Assembly: GCF_000685095.1 (NCBI RefSeq)
Contig: NZ_BAYE01000013.1
Location: 62,001 to 126,000, forward strand
DNA length: 64,000 bases
From: Paraburkholderia caledonica NBRC 102488
GTDB taxonomy: Bacteria > Pseudomonadota > Gammaproteobacteria > Burkholderiales > Burkholderiaceae
Direction of reading: 5' to 3'
The notes under the pieces are model-generated. The model saw nothing but the letters and a program-made list of their open reading frames with translations. It searched no databases and had not been told where the DNA came from. The position numbers and the translations under genes are program-made. Below, in pieces: positions 15,436 through 24,619 of the stretch; the stretch's first letter is position 1; each line of letters opens with the position of its first letter.

Positions 15436-16629
15436 ATGAGTGGACCCCTTCAGGGTATCCGCGTCGTCGAGATCGGAACTCTCATTGCCGCGCCGTTCGC
15501 CGCGCGCCTCATGGCCGAGTTCGGCGCCGACGTGGTCAAGATCGAAGCGCCTGAAACGGGCGATCCGCTTCGCAAATGGCGCAAGCTGCACGAGGGCACC
15601 TCGCTCTGGTGGTATCTGCAGTCGCGCAACAAAAAATCGGTTTGCGTGAATCTCAAATCGGCAGATGGTGTCGAGATCGTGAAGCGGCTTGCGGCCGAGG
15701 CCGATGTCGTCATCGAAAACCTGCGTCCGGGCGCGCTCGAAAAGCTCGGCATCGGCTGGGACGTGCTGCACGCGATCAACCCGAAGCTGACGATGGTCCG
15801 TATCTCCGGTTATGGACAGTCGGGTCCGTATCGCGACAGGCCGGGCTTTGGCGCAATCGGCGAAGCGATGGGCGGCATCCGCTACACCACGGGCGAAGTG
15901 GACGGCGCGCCGGCGCGCGTCGGCGTGAGTCTCGGCGATTCGCTCGCGTCGCTGCACGGCGTGATCGGCGCGTTGATGTCACTGCTGCGCGTGAAGACAG
16001 GGCAGGGCGACGGGCAAGTGGTCGACGTGTCGCTCGTCGAAAGCGTTTTCAATCTGATGGAAAGTCTGGTCCCGGAATACGATCTGCTCGGCCACGTTCG
16101 CGAGCGGAGCGGCGGCGCCTTGCCCGGCATTGCGCCGTCCAACACGTATCCCACCGAAGACAACGGTTACGTAGTGATTGCAGGCAACAGCGATCCGATT
16201 TTCCGGCGACTCATGCAGGCGATCGGCCGCGCCGATCTCGCCGACGATCCGGCATTGGCTCACAACGACGGCCGCGCCAGGCATTGCGCGATGCTGGACG
16301 AGGCCATCGCCGCATGGACCTCGCACCATTCCACCAACGACGTGCTGGCCGCGCTGGAGCGCGCCGAAGTGCCTGCGGGACGCATCTATTCAGTCGCGGA
16401 CATCGTGTCCGATCCACACTACCAGGCGCGCGACATGTTGTTGCAGGCGCAACTGCCTGGCGGTGCATCGGTGAAGATGCCGGGCATCGTGCCAAAGCTG
16501 TCGGATACGCCAGGCGAAGTGCGCTGGCAAGGTCCCACGCTTGGCGAACATACCGGCAGCGTGCTAAGCGAACTCGGATTTGCAACCGAAGAAATCGAGC
16601 GGCTACGCCGCGAAGGAGCCGTGCAATGA
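15436..16629 (+). CDS. CaiB/BaiF-type CoA transferase
   Basis: A 397-residue family III CoA transferase. It opens GIRVVEIGTLIAAPFAARLMAEFGADVVKIE, typical of the family, and the catalytic Asp is in VGVSLGDSLAS. Related enzymes include formyl-CoA transferase and the human succinyl-CoA:glutarate / 3-hydroxy-3-methylglutarate transferase SUGCT. Its stop overlaps the HMG-CoA lyase start (ATGA), so I infer that it activates the acid that the lyase cleaves. GGAGA before the ATG at 15436 supports this start; an in-frame upstream extension lacks one. Confidence 0.92.
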   Translation: MSGPLQGIRVVEIGTLIAAPFAARLMAEFGADVVKIEAPETGDPLRKWRKLHEGTSLWWYLQSRNKKSVCVNLKSADGVEIVKRLAAEADVVIENLRPGALEKLGIGWDVLHAINPKLTMVRISGYGQSGPYRDRPGFGAIGEAMGGIRYTTGEVDGAPARVGVSLGDSLASLHGVIGALMSLLRVKTGQGDGQVVDVSLVESVFNLMESLVPEYDLLGHVRERSGGALPGIAPSNTYPTEDNGYVVIAGNSDPIFRRLMQAIGRADLADDPALAHNDGRARHCAMLDEAIAAWTSHHSTNDVLAALERAEVPAGRIYSVADIVSDPHYQARDMLLQAQLPGGASVKMPGIVPKLSDTPGEVRWQGPTLGEHTGSVLSELGFATEEIERLRREGAVQ

Positions 16630-17591
16630 GCCGCGCATCGAACAGTGTGTTGGACACCGAACCTGCCGACAAGCTGATCGTGCAGGAAGTCGCACCGCGC
16701 GACGGCTTGCAGATCGAACCCACATGGGTCGATACCGCCGACAAGATCGCGTTGATCAACGCGCTCTCGACGGCGGGCTTCACGCGGATCGAGGCCGGTT
16801 CGTTCGTATCGCCGAAAGCGATCCCGGCGTTGCGTGATGGCGAGGCGGTGTTCCAGCAGATCGAGCGCCATGCGGGCGTGATCTATGTGGCGCTGGTGCC
16901 CAACCTCAAGGGCGCCGAGCGCGCGCTGGCTGCGAAGGCGGATGAACTGAACCTCGTGATGTCGGCAAGTCAGACGCACAACCGCGCGAATATGCGCATG
17001 AGCTGCGAATCGTCGCTGACGGCGTTTGGCGACATCGTGCGTCACGTGAAGGGCGCGGGCGTGCTGTTGAACGCATCGGTCGCGACCGCGTTCGGCTGTC
17101 CGTTCGAAGACACGATCGACGAGGACCGTGTGGTCGGCATTGTCGATACGTATCGCGAGATGGGCATTGAGGGGATCACGCTCGCGGATACGACCGGCAT
17201 GGCGAATCCGCGCCAGGTGGCGCGGCTCGTGACGCGGGTGCTTGAACGCGTGACACCTTCCGCGCTCACGCTTCACTTCCACAATACGCGCGGACTTGGG
17301 CTCGCCAACGTGCTGGCTGCGTATGAAGCCGGCGCACGCCGTTTCGACGCCGCGTTGGGCGGCCTTGGCGGTTGTCCGTTCGCGCCGGGTGCATCCGGCA
17401 ACATCTGTACGGAAGACCTCGTCAATCTGTGCGATGAGATGGGCATTCCGACCGGCATCGATCTGGAGAAGCTGCTCGCGTTGTCGCGGGCGCTGCCGGA
17501 TCTGCTCGGGCATGACGTTCCCGGGCAGGTGGCGAAGGCCGGACGCAACAGCGACCTGCATCCCGTGCCGGACTATGTGCTGCAAATCTAA
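16626..17591 (+). CDS. Hydroxymethylglutaryl-CoA lyase
   Basis: A 321-residue HMGL-like TIM-barrel enzyme. The N-terminal catalytic motif is VQEVAPRDGLQIE and the signature GLGGCPFAPGASGNICTEDLV contains the active-site cysteine. LHFHNTRGLGLANV supplies metal-binding histidines. The reaction is cleavage of (S)-3-hydroxy-3-methylglutaryl-CoA to acetyl-CoA and acetoacetate. It overlaps the CoA transferase by 4 bases. In leucine catabolism this gene normally sits with liuABCD-type genes, which are absent here, so a dedicated pathway is likelier. Some homologues instead cleave related acyl-CoAs such as citramalyl-CoA. Confidence 0.92.
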   Translation: MSRASNSVLDTEPADKLIVQEVAPRDGLQIEPTWVDTADKIALINALSTAGFTRIEAGSFVSPKAIPALRDGEAVFQQIERHAGVIYVALVPNLKGAERALAAKADELNLVMSASQTHNRANMRMSCESSLTAFGDIVRHVKGAGVLLNASVATAFGCPFEDTIDEDRVVGIVDTYREMGIEGITLADTTGMANPRQVARLVTRVLERVTPSALTLHFHNTRGLGLANVLAAYEAGARRFDAALGGLGGCPFAPGASGNICTEDLVNLCDEMGIPTGIDLEKLLALSRALPDLLGHDVPGQVAKAGRNSDLHPVPDYVLQI

Positions 17592-17650
17592 CTTTCCTTG
17601 ATCCACTAAACGACCGGACGGCAGCGCCGAATCCGGCATTGGAGACGAAC

Positions 17651-18982
17651 ATGAGTGACCTCGGCGCAATCGCAACAGGCGGCCGCGAGCAAAGCGCGGA
17701 CGGCGCGGCGGCCATCATCCGCAAAGTGGCATGGCGGCTGATGCCGCTCATCATGATCTGCTATCTGTTTGCGTTTTTCGACCGCATCAACATCAGCTTC
17801 GCGAAGTTTCAGTTGCAAAGCGATCTCGGGTTATCCGACACCGCGTATGGTCTTGGCGCGAGCCTGTTCGTGATCGGCTACGTATTGTTCGAAGTGCCAA
17901 GCAATCTGTTTCTGTACAAAGTTGGTGCGCGGCGCTGGATTGCACGGATCATGATTTCGTGGGGCCTCGCCACAGCGGCGATGGTTTTCGTCAATACCGA
18001 ATGGCAGTTTTACGGACTGCGTTTTCTGATCGGGGCAATGGAAGCGGGCTTCGCTCCCGGCGTGCTGTATTACCTCACGCTGTGGTTTCCGCCGAGCTAT
18101 CGCGGACGCATCACGTCGATGCTGTTTCTCGCGTCGGCGTTTTCGGGACTGGTCGGGGCGCCGCTGGCGGGCCTGGTTATCGGGCATATGAACGGCGTGC
18201 TCGGTATGCCCGGATGGCACTGGCTGTTCCTGCTCGGTGGCCTACCGTGCGTGCTGCTCGGTTATCTCGTGCTAAAGCTGTTGAAGGACCGCATTGAGGA
18301 CGCGAGCTGGCTGTCTCCCGCCGAGAAGTCGTATCTGTCTGAGCAGATCGCGCAGCAAAGCCGTCATCCCGACACCGGGCATTCGCTGCTCGGCGCGATC
18401 AGGACGCCAGGCTTTCTCACGCTGGGTCTCGTGTACTTTCTGATTCAGGTTGCGTCGTATGGATTGAATTTCTGGACGCCGCATCTGATCCGCGTGGCCG
18501 GCACGCACAATCCGACGCTGATCGGTTTGCTCACGGCGGTGCCCTATGTATGCGGCGCGATCTGCATGGTGGTGGTGGGGCGCCTATCCGATGCAAGCGG
18601 CGAGCGGCGCAAGTTCGTTTTCGGGCTGCTCGTGATGTCGGCAATCGGCTTCTTTGCCGCGGGTTTCTTCGATAAACAGACCGGCTTCCTGATCGTCGCG
18701 TTGGCCGTAATGGGCGCAGGCGTGGTGGCATCCATCCCGGCATTCTGGGCATTGCCGCCTAAACTGGTGACTGGGGCGGGCGCGGCTGGCGGCATCGCGT
18801 TGATCAATACGCTGGGTCAGCTCGGGGGGATCGTGAGTCCGATCATGGTTGGACGCGTGCGGGATCTGACCGGCAGCACGACGCCTGCGTTGTATGTGAT
18901 CGGCACGATGAGTGTGATTTGCGCGTTGATCGTGCTGCGCGGGTTGCCGGAGTCGCTGCGGCGCAAGGATGGAGTACGGTGA
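17651..18982 (+). CDS. MFS transporter, anion:cation symporter type
   Basis: A 443-residue protein with 12 predicted membrane helices. The first helix runs into FFDRINISFAKFQLQSDLGLSDTAYGLGA, the signature of the ACS subfamily (tartrate, hydroxyphenylacetate and phthalate carriers). It lies 60 bases after the HMG-CoA lyase, so it is the probable importer of the organic acid handled by the two upstream enzymes. The ATG at 17651 has GGAGA 6 bases before it. A GC-rich hairpin follows at 19002. Confidence 0.9.
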   Translation: MSDLGAIATGGREQSADGAAAIIRKVAWRLMPLIMICYLFAFFDRINISFAKFQLQSDLGLSDTAYGLGASLFVIGYVLFEVPSNLFLYKVGARRWIARIMISWGLATAAMVFVNTEWQFYGLRFLIGAMEAGFAPGVLYYLTLWFPPSYRGRITSMLFLASAFSGLVGAPLAGLVIGHMNGVLGMPGWHWLFLLGGLPCVLLGYLVLKLLKDRIEDASWLSPAEKSYLSEQIAQQSRHPDTGHSLLGAIRTPGFLTLGLVYFLIQVASYGLNFWTPHLIRVAGTHNPTLIGLLTAVPYVCGAICMVVVGRLSDASGERRKFVFGLLVMSAIGFFAAGFFDKQTGFLIVALAVMGAGVVASIPAFWALPPKLVTGAGAAGGIALINTLGQLGGIVSPIMVGRVRDLTGSTTPALYVIGTMSVICALIVLRGLPESLRRKDGVR

Positions 18983-19001
18983 GGGGCTGTTTCCCAGCGA
19001 T

Positions 19002-19032
19002 GCCGTCTCCGGCTGACTGTTGCGGAGACGGC
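19002..19032 (+). terminator. GC-rich hairpin after MFS gene
   Basis: Perfect 10-bp arms GCCGTCTCCG (19002-19011) and CGGAGACGGC (19023-19032) with an 11-base loop, 20 bases after the transporter stop. There is no T-run, so it may stabilise mRNA ends or support factor-dependent termination rather than act as a classic terminator. Confidence 0.45.
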
Positions 19033-19079
19033 GCGGGATTGCAGTGTGCCATCAAGTACTTGGTGTGGGTTTGCTGAGG

Positions 19080-19114
19080 TTGTCCACAGGGTTTTGAACA
19101 AAAACTGGGGATAA
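19080..19114. other. Imperfect palindrome with two DnaA-box-like ends
   Basis: TTGTCCACA (19080-19088) and TGGGGATAA (19106-19114, reading TTATCCCCA on the other strand) are each one change from TTATCCACA and face each other around GTTTTGAAC and AAAAAC. It lies in an 800-base gene-free interval (18983-19683). It could be a decayed DnaA-binding pair or a large hairpin. No dnaA, parAB or repeat cluster accompanies it, so it is not called an origin. Confidence 0.25.
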
Positions 19115-19398
19115 GTTTTCGCTTTGGCTGGCACAGCGCGATTGAGCGTAAAACGTCTCCGTCGTAGTTCCACGTGCAGACCCAACGCCGTTGATTGAAG
19201 TTGCGACACGCTCTGATCGGTTGAACTGGTGGTAGGTCGCACCCGCAGTTCGCTGAAGCTTGCCGTCCCACTTAGCGTCGAACCTGCGCACCCGTTGGAT
19301 CGTTGGTCGGTTGCGTCCCATGGTGCGACCCACTGGCAGCAGCGGCGCGATGATGGGCGCTATGTGACGTTCCCGGCTTTTTCCAGATAGTTACTAAT

Positions 19399-19422
19399 GC
19401 CCGCCTCGTGCGGGCGTTTTTT
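19399..19422 (+). terminator. Intrinsic terminator
   Basis: Stem GCCCGC (19399-19404) and GCGGGC (19410-19415) with a 5-base loop, followed within one base by six T (19417-19422). This is the clearest intrinsic terminator in the window. No gene ends close upstream on the + strand, so it either isolates the vgrG island from the upstream operon or terminates an unseen small transcript between 19033 and 19398. Confidence 0.75.
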
Positions 19423-19500
19423 CGTGCCTTTCCCTATCTTGCGGACGATCTGGTTCTGTCCAGCGTCAGTCAATCCATTAGGTGGCTATGCGTTAAACCT

Positions 19501-19556
19501 ATCCCGATTTTGTTTTACAAAACTGCGACAGTTTCCATCTGTACGCCGGTCGGGAT
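19501..19556 (+). promoter_or_regulatory. Nested inverted repeats upstream of vgrG leader
   Basis: An inner inverted repeat AAACTG-CGA-CAGTTT (19520-19534) is enclosed by outer arms ATCCCGA (19501-19507) and TCGGGAT (19550-19556). The interval is visibly more A/T-rich than the flanks, as promoter regions often are in GC-rich genomes. It lies 128 bases upstream of the 37-codon ORF that leads into vgrG. It may be an operator or an RNA structure; no regulator is identified. Confidence 0.4.
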
Positions 19557-19683
19557 CGATTTGATAATGCAGAGGCCCGAGCCCTCAATGGAAAAGGGGT
19601 GCCTCGTGGAGACATTTAGTAGGATTCCAAAATGTCCGGACAGCCAGCGGCATATGAAACATAACTTTTAGAGGGGGCTAACA

Positions 19684-19797
19684 ATGTCGTGGCTTTTCCA
19701 GCCGCGTACGTCGGACACGACCGGCGATGCGCAGACGCAATCGGCGGGCAAGCCGCTTCCCACGGTTCCCCGACCCGCTGAAGCGAGGCAAGCATGA
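19684..19797 (+). CDS. Small ORF (37 aa) translationally coupled to vgrG
   Basis: ATG at 19684 with a strong RBS (GAGGGGG, 7 bases upstream); stop TGA at 19795-19797 overlaps the vgrG start at 19794 (ATGA). The peptide starts MSWLFQPRTSDTTGDAQ and is Pro/Thr/Ala-rich, with no signal peptide or membrane segment. vgrG itself has no good RBS outside this reading frame (only AGGCAAGC), so the small ORF probably delivers ribosomes to it. It may be only a leader, or a genuine small component of the island. Confidence 0.55.
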   Translation: MSWLFQPRTSDTTGDAQTQSAGKPLPTVPRPAEARQA

Positions 19798-22357
19798 CCC
19801 GGTGGACGACGCAAACGCGCACCCTCACGTTCAGCGGTGCCGCGCTTCCCGAAATCGTCGGCGTCGATTACCGCAGCCGGCAACGCATCGAAACCCGTGA
19901 GCCGATGCTGACGGTCCGCAGTCTCCGAGGACGCGAGGCGGTGGGCGAGCTGTTCGAATACATCGTAGAAACCGAGGTCGAAAACCCGGACTTCCTGCAG
20001 GACCCGGCGAGTGCCGCGCAGCTCGACCTGGCGAAGATCGTCGGCACATCGGGCACCGTCGCGATCCAGGTTGCGGGCATCGGCACTTTCCGCGCCGGCG
20101 CGACAGGCGATACCGGGCGCGTGAACGTCGGTGCCGATACCCGCCATATCAATGGCGAAATCGTTTCAGCGCGCATCCGGTGCGTTCAGGACCGCGCGGC
20201 AGTTTTCGAATTCGTGCTGCGCCCGTTCGTGTGGCGCGCGACGCTGAACTGCGATTCGCGCATCTTCCACGGTACCGTCATCGAGGTGCTTGAACAGGTG
20301 CTGCAGCCCTATGAGGGCACCGTCGAGTGGCGCATTGGCGGAATGTGGCCCGGCAGGGGCAAGGCTTATCCGGCGCGCGACATGATCCGGCAGGCGTGGG
20401 AATCGGACTGGCAATTTGTCTCCCGTTTAATGGAGGAGTTCGGACTTTTCTACTGGTGGGAACACCGGAACAACTTTCATTCGCTCGTCATCTCCGACCT
20501 GCTGGGTGGTTTCCGTCCACATGGACTGGCCTATGAAACGCTTCGCTATCACACCGAAGCCGCATAGACGAGGAACACATCAGTGAACTGTCGATCGCCT
20601 ACACGCTGACACCAGGTAAGGCGACGGTCAACGACCATAACTACGCACAGCCGCGGCTGGCAAAAAGCCTTGTGCCTAACCGCGAGTCCTACGAGGACGC
20701 GCGCGGTACGGCGAGCCAGCGCATCGAGCTGTACGAGCCCGCTGACTTTGCTCAGCCCGAGGCGCGGCGCACGTCTGCCCATCCGAACGACGAGCAGATC
20801 GAAGGCCAGTACCTTGCGCGGGTCAAGCTCGAAGCGCGGCGATGCCAGGGTTTGCGCGCAACCGGCACGGGGCACCTCCTGGCCCTTCAGCCGGGCCGCA
20901 CGTTCACGCTTGCGGGCTATCCGCAGGAGCGCGCGAACTGCGAATACATCGTTCTGCGCTGTGATCTGGACATCACTGAGGTCGGCACGTCATCGGGCGC
21001 ATGGCGTCAATACACCGTCAACACGGAGTTCGAACTGCAACCGGCGAGCGAGTATTTCCGGTTGCCGCAGCTCACGCCCCGGCCGCGCATCGACGGTTAT
21101 GAATATGCGGTGGTGGTCGCGCCGCAGGACAAGGAAATGTTCATCGACCACCGGAACCGCCTGCGCATCCAGTTCGACTGGGACCGGCGGGCGAATCTCG
21201 ATGGCGCAAGCTCGATCTGGGTGCGCGTCATGACGCAATGGCAGGGCGGCGAGCTGGGCGTCGTCGCCCCCGGCCGCGCCGGTCAGATGGTGCTGGTCGC
21301 GCATGTGCATGGCGACCCCGACCGGCCTGTAGTCGCGGGATTCGTAGTGGACAGATTCAACATGCCGCCGTGGGAGCTGCCGGCCAATGCGGCACTGAGC
21401 GGCATCCGCAGTAAAAGCCTCGAGTATGGTCTGCGCTCCAACCACCTCGCGCTGGACGATACGCCCGGCAGGATGCAGGCGCAGCTTGCGAGCGACCAGG
21501 CGAATTCGCGGTTTGTGGCGGGGTTCAACACGCGCATCGACGGCACAAAGGGGCGCACCGAGGCGCGCGGTGAGGGAATCGAGATCGCCACCGATGCGCA
21601 TGCGGTGATGCGCGCTAACAGAGGCATGTTGCTGACGACGGAAGCGCGCGCGGGTGCGAGCGCGCCGGTGAAGGACATGGGCGAGACGGTGGCGCGGCTC
21701 ACGCAGGCGCGACAGCTGCACGAGGACCTGTCACGGGTCGCGACCCAGCACAATGCGCAGACCCTGGAGGCGGGTCAAGGCGATGCCACCAGCACGATCA
21801 GGACGCAGAACGATGCGATCCGGGGCGGGCAGAAGACGGCGGACAACCCGTCGCCCGAAATGACGCGGCCCGACGTCGTGATTGCGAGTGCGGCGAGTAT
21901 TGCGACGACCGCGGCCGACAGCACGCACATGGCGAGTGCGAACGATCACGCGATCACAGTGGGACGCGATTACAGCCTGTCCGCGGGGCGCTCGTATCAC
22001 GTGTCGGTACGCGGGTCGGTGTCGCTGTTCGCCTACCAGGACGGCATGAAGTTCTACGCCGCCAAAGGTGCGGTGCAGTTGCAGGCGCAGAGCGGCGGGA
22101 TGGCGTTGGCAGCGCTCAGGGACATCACGATCAGCAGCACCGACGGCAGGATCGTCATTAATGCCGCAAAGGAAGTCTGGATTGGCGCGGGCGGCTCGTA
22201 CATCCAGATCAACGGCAGCGGGATCGTCAACGGGTCGCCGGGGGCGATTCTGGAGAGGGGCGCGTCGTGGGACGTACCGGGGCCGGACGCCCAGCTGAGG
22301 AATTTTCCGCCTTTCGGTTCGGGCACGCCTACCGATGACTACCTCCATTCGCTGTGA
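19794..22357 (+). pseudogene. vgrG: Type VI secretion VgrG spike protein, interrupted by a frameshift
   Basis: Two adjacent frames together give an approximately 854-residue VgrG. The N-terminal part (to 20567) has the gp27-like region with DSRIFHGTVIEVLEQVL and ESDWQFVSRLMEEFGLFYWWEH. The C-terminal part continues from about 20561 in another frame with IDEEHISELSIAYTLTPGK, then the gp5 OB region (RNRLRIQFDWDRR, IWVRVMTQWQG) and the DUF2345 tail. One base is missing at about 20559-20563: restoring a C in GCCGC gives an uninterrupted frame. As sequenced, the N-terminal fragment stops at TAG 20565-20567, so no full spike would form. The downstream half lacks an obvious start and RBS. No T6SS core genes are in the window. 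Confidence 0.9.
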
Positions 22358-22378
22358 TCTTCCCCTCCTGACAGACTC

Positions 22379-24619
22379 ATGATTACCAGCCCTCCCTTTC
22401 TTTCAGCCGCCCATCCGCAGCAGAACGATGCAATGCCCACAGCGGATGCGGGCAACACGGTCGTGCCCGATGGTGACGTATGCACGGCCAGCATGCTGGA
22501 ATGCGCACCAGGCAATGGCGCCTATCCGATCAGCTTCAACCTCGGCTGGCATGGTGGCGCACACCTGAGAGCACCAACAGAAGGCGGCGATGCACTTCCT
22601 GTGCGAGCCATCGCGGACGGCAAGATCGTGTATGTGCGCAAGACCGACACGACCCACAAGCCGACGCTCCAGTACCGCAACGTGCGCACAGACGACGGCT
22701 GCGTGGTGATCCGCCACGACACCGAGATCGGTGAAGGCCAGAAGGCGAAAATCACCTATTACTCCGTGTACCTGCACCTGCAGCAGGTAATGCCGACGCT
22801 CGCTGTCGGCAACCGGATCTACCGCAAGGACGTAGTCGGCACACCCGGCCAGATATTCGGACAGTACCCGCAGATTCACTTCGAGATCATCTGCAGCGAG
22901 GCGAACCTGAAAAACATGATCGGCCGTGCGCCGGCGCCGCTGGGCAACACTCCGGCGCGCAGTGATGCGGTGTACGGCGACATGTGGTTCTTCGTTCCTC
23001 GCGGCGCGAAACTCTTTGCCAGTGAGCCGCACCCGTTCCGTGATGATGACAGCGCGCCACCTGTCGCGACATTGCAGCCGCAATCGGCTCTTGTAGCGGC
23101 CGGGACCAGTTGCGACCTTGTCATCCGCATGCACTATGAGAAGGACTGCACGCTGACAACCTACCGGCAGAATGCGGACCTGAGCTGGTCTGTCTACGGT
23201 GCAATGCCTGCGGAAAGGGACGCCGAATATAATTTGTACAAACGGGCCACAGCCCTGAACGGCCGCTATACCGACAGCAGTCTCGCGAGCTTGGCAGCGG
23301 GTATGCCAGTGCCATCGCCGAGTGCCATCTTCGAGATGATCCGTTTCGGGCGCTGCATCAACGACCAACTCCCCGCCGGCGCGCGCTTCAATCATTGGCG
23401 GAAAGTGAAGACACCGGACGGTGACGGCTGGATCAACCTGTCGAACGCGGGCGTGCGGGTCTATAGCGATGCTGATTTCCCTGAGTGGGCGGGGTGGACT
23501 TTCATTAACGATGACCCCACGCCCGACAGCCTGTGCGATTCGCCTACGGTCAAACGCTGGCTGGACGTCAATCATGCGGGGCACGTGAGCCATGCCGATG
23601 CCGTGACTGCGCTGGGCACGGATGCGATCCGGCAGCGCATGGCGCGTGCGATTTGCAAGTTTCCATCGGAGTGGAGTCGCGACGGACTGGGGGCGCGATA
23701 CAACTGGCTCACGAGTCCACATGAGGCATTGACCAATCCGTTAGCGGACGAGGCTTTTACGAAGCTGATCGATCATGCGCGCGATCTCGCGTTCTGGGAG
23801 GATGTCAGTGATCCGGATTTCCCGCCTGCCAATGAGGTCTGGCATTTGCCGCCTACGGCGTTTATCCGGCATTTCAGAGCTTGCGGTTGGCTGAGCGCAG
23901 CCGAATTCCGCCGACTTTATCCAGCCGCCAACGCTTCCGCAATTGACAGATATCTCGTCGGAATCAACAGGACCCTTAACAAGTATCGTATTAACGGCGC
24001 ACTTCGCCAGGCACATTTTCTTGGGCAATCATCGGTCGAGTCTGCCCAGCTCCACTATATGAACGAGTTATATAACGGCGATCCGTTCGCCTATTTCAGA
24101 CGGTATGAACGCGCAAAGAATTACGCTGGCTGGCTGGGCAACGTCGAATGGAACGACGGCGGGAAATTTAGAGGTCGAGGATTTAAACAGCTTACAGGGA
24201 GAGCCAATTATGGAGCATATTTCCAATATCGGGGATGGCTCGGTGGGCAAAGCGTCGCGCAAACGTGGTGGCATGATGCCCGATGGTGGGGATTTACCCC
24301 GCCATACTCCTCCGGCCTACACGCAAACTTGCTACCGGTTCAAAACGCGAATTTGGTTGCTCAGCTTACTGCGTCCCTGAAACCGCCGGTTATCGCGAAT
24401 CCAGAGCTTGTAGCCGACGATCCGATTACTTCGATCGACACGGCCGGTTTTTTCTGGGCAAAGAACAGACTTTTACCTATTGCTGATAGCGACAATGTGA
24501 TCGAGATGACGAATAAAGTGCGTGGGGACCATGCAAGTTCGCCCGCCGAGTTTCCAGCAGAAGCTCACTTCGATCAGCGTCGCTCAGAAACATCAAGAAT
24601 CAAGGGGATACTGACTTGA
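22379..24619 (+). CDS. Probable T6SS peptidoglycan-hydrolase effector (M23-like plus GH19-like)
   Basis: 746 residues, 21 bases after vgrG. The N-terminal 190 residues resemble an M23 metallopeptidase/LytM fold (GWHGGAHLRAP, AIADGKIVYVR, YYSVYLHLQQ, QIHFEI with His167). The usual first His of the HxH motif is Gln or Ile here, so this module may be non-catalytic or bind the wall. The C-terminal 220 residues look like a GH19 chitinase/lysozyme: HFLGQSSVESAQ (predicted catalytic Glu554), YFRRYERAKNYAGWLG, GKFRGRGFKQLTGRANY and SIDTAGFFWAK. There is no signal peptide, which fits delivery with VgrG. The last 700 bases are less GC-rich than the start. Its stop overlaps the partner gene by 4 bases. 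Confidence 0.82.
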   Translation: MITSPPFLSAAHPQQNDAMPTADAGNTVVPDGDVCTASMLECAPGNGAYPISFNLGWHGGAHLRAPTEGGDALPVRAIADGKIVYVRKTDTTHKPTLQYRNVRTDDGCVVIRHDTEIGEGQKAKITYYSVYLHLQQVMPTLAVGNRIYRKDVVGTPGQIFGQYPQIHFEIICSEANLKNMIGRAPAPLGNTPARSDAVYGDMWFFVPRGAKLFASEPHPFRDDDSAPPVATLQPQSALVAAGTSCDLVIRMHYEKDCTLTTYRQNADLSWSVYGAMPAERDAEYNLYKRATALNGRYTDSSLASLAAGMPVPSPSAIFEMIRFGRCINDQLPAGARFNHWRKVKTPDGDGWINLSNAGVRVYSDADFPEWAGWTFINDDPTPDSLCDSPTVKRWLDVNHAGHVSHADAVTALGTDAIRQRMARAICKFPSEWSRDGLGARYNWLTSPHEALTNPLADEAFTKLIDHARDLAFWEDVSDPDFPPANEVWHLPPTAFIRHFRACGWLSAAEFRRLYPAANASAIDRYLVGINRTLNKYRINGALRQAHFLGQSSVESAQLHYMNELYNGDPFAYFRRYERAKNYAGWLGNVEWNDGGKFRGRGFKQLTGRANYGAYFQYRGWLGGQSVAQTWWHDARWWGFTPPYSSGLHANLLPVQNANLVAQLTASLKPPVIANPELVADDPITSIDTAGFFWAKNRLLPIADSDNVIEMTNKVRGDHASSPAEFPAEAHFDQRRSETSRIKGILT

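Noticed and set aside
19033..19398. tRNA or small RNA gene ahead of the terminator at 19399
   Set aside because: No cloverleaf, CCA end or promoter boxes could be recognised; the terminator remains without a visible gene.
20565..20580. Programmed ribosomal frameshifting in vgrG
   Set aside because: There is no slippery heptamer or downstream pseudoknot candidate; a lost base in GCCGC is the simpler explanation.
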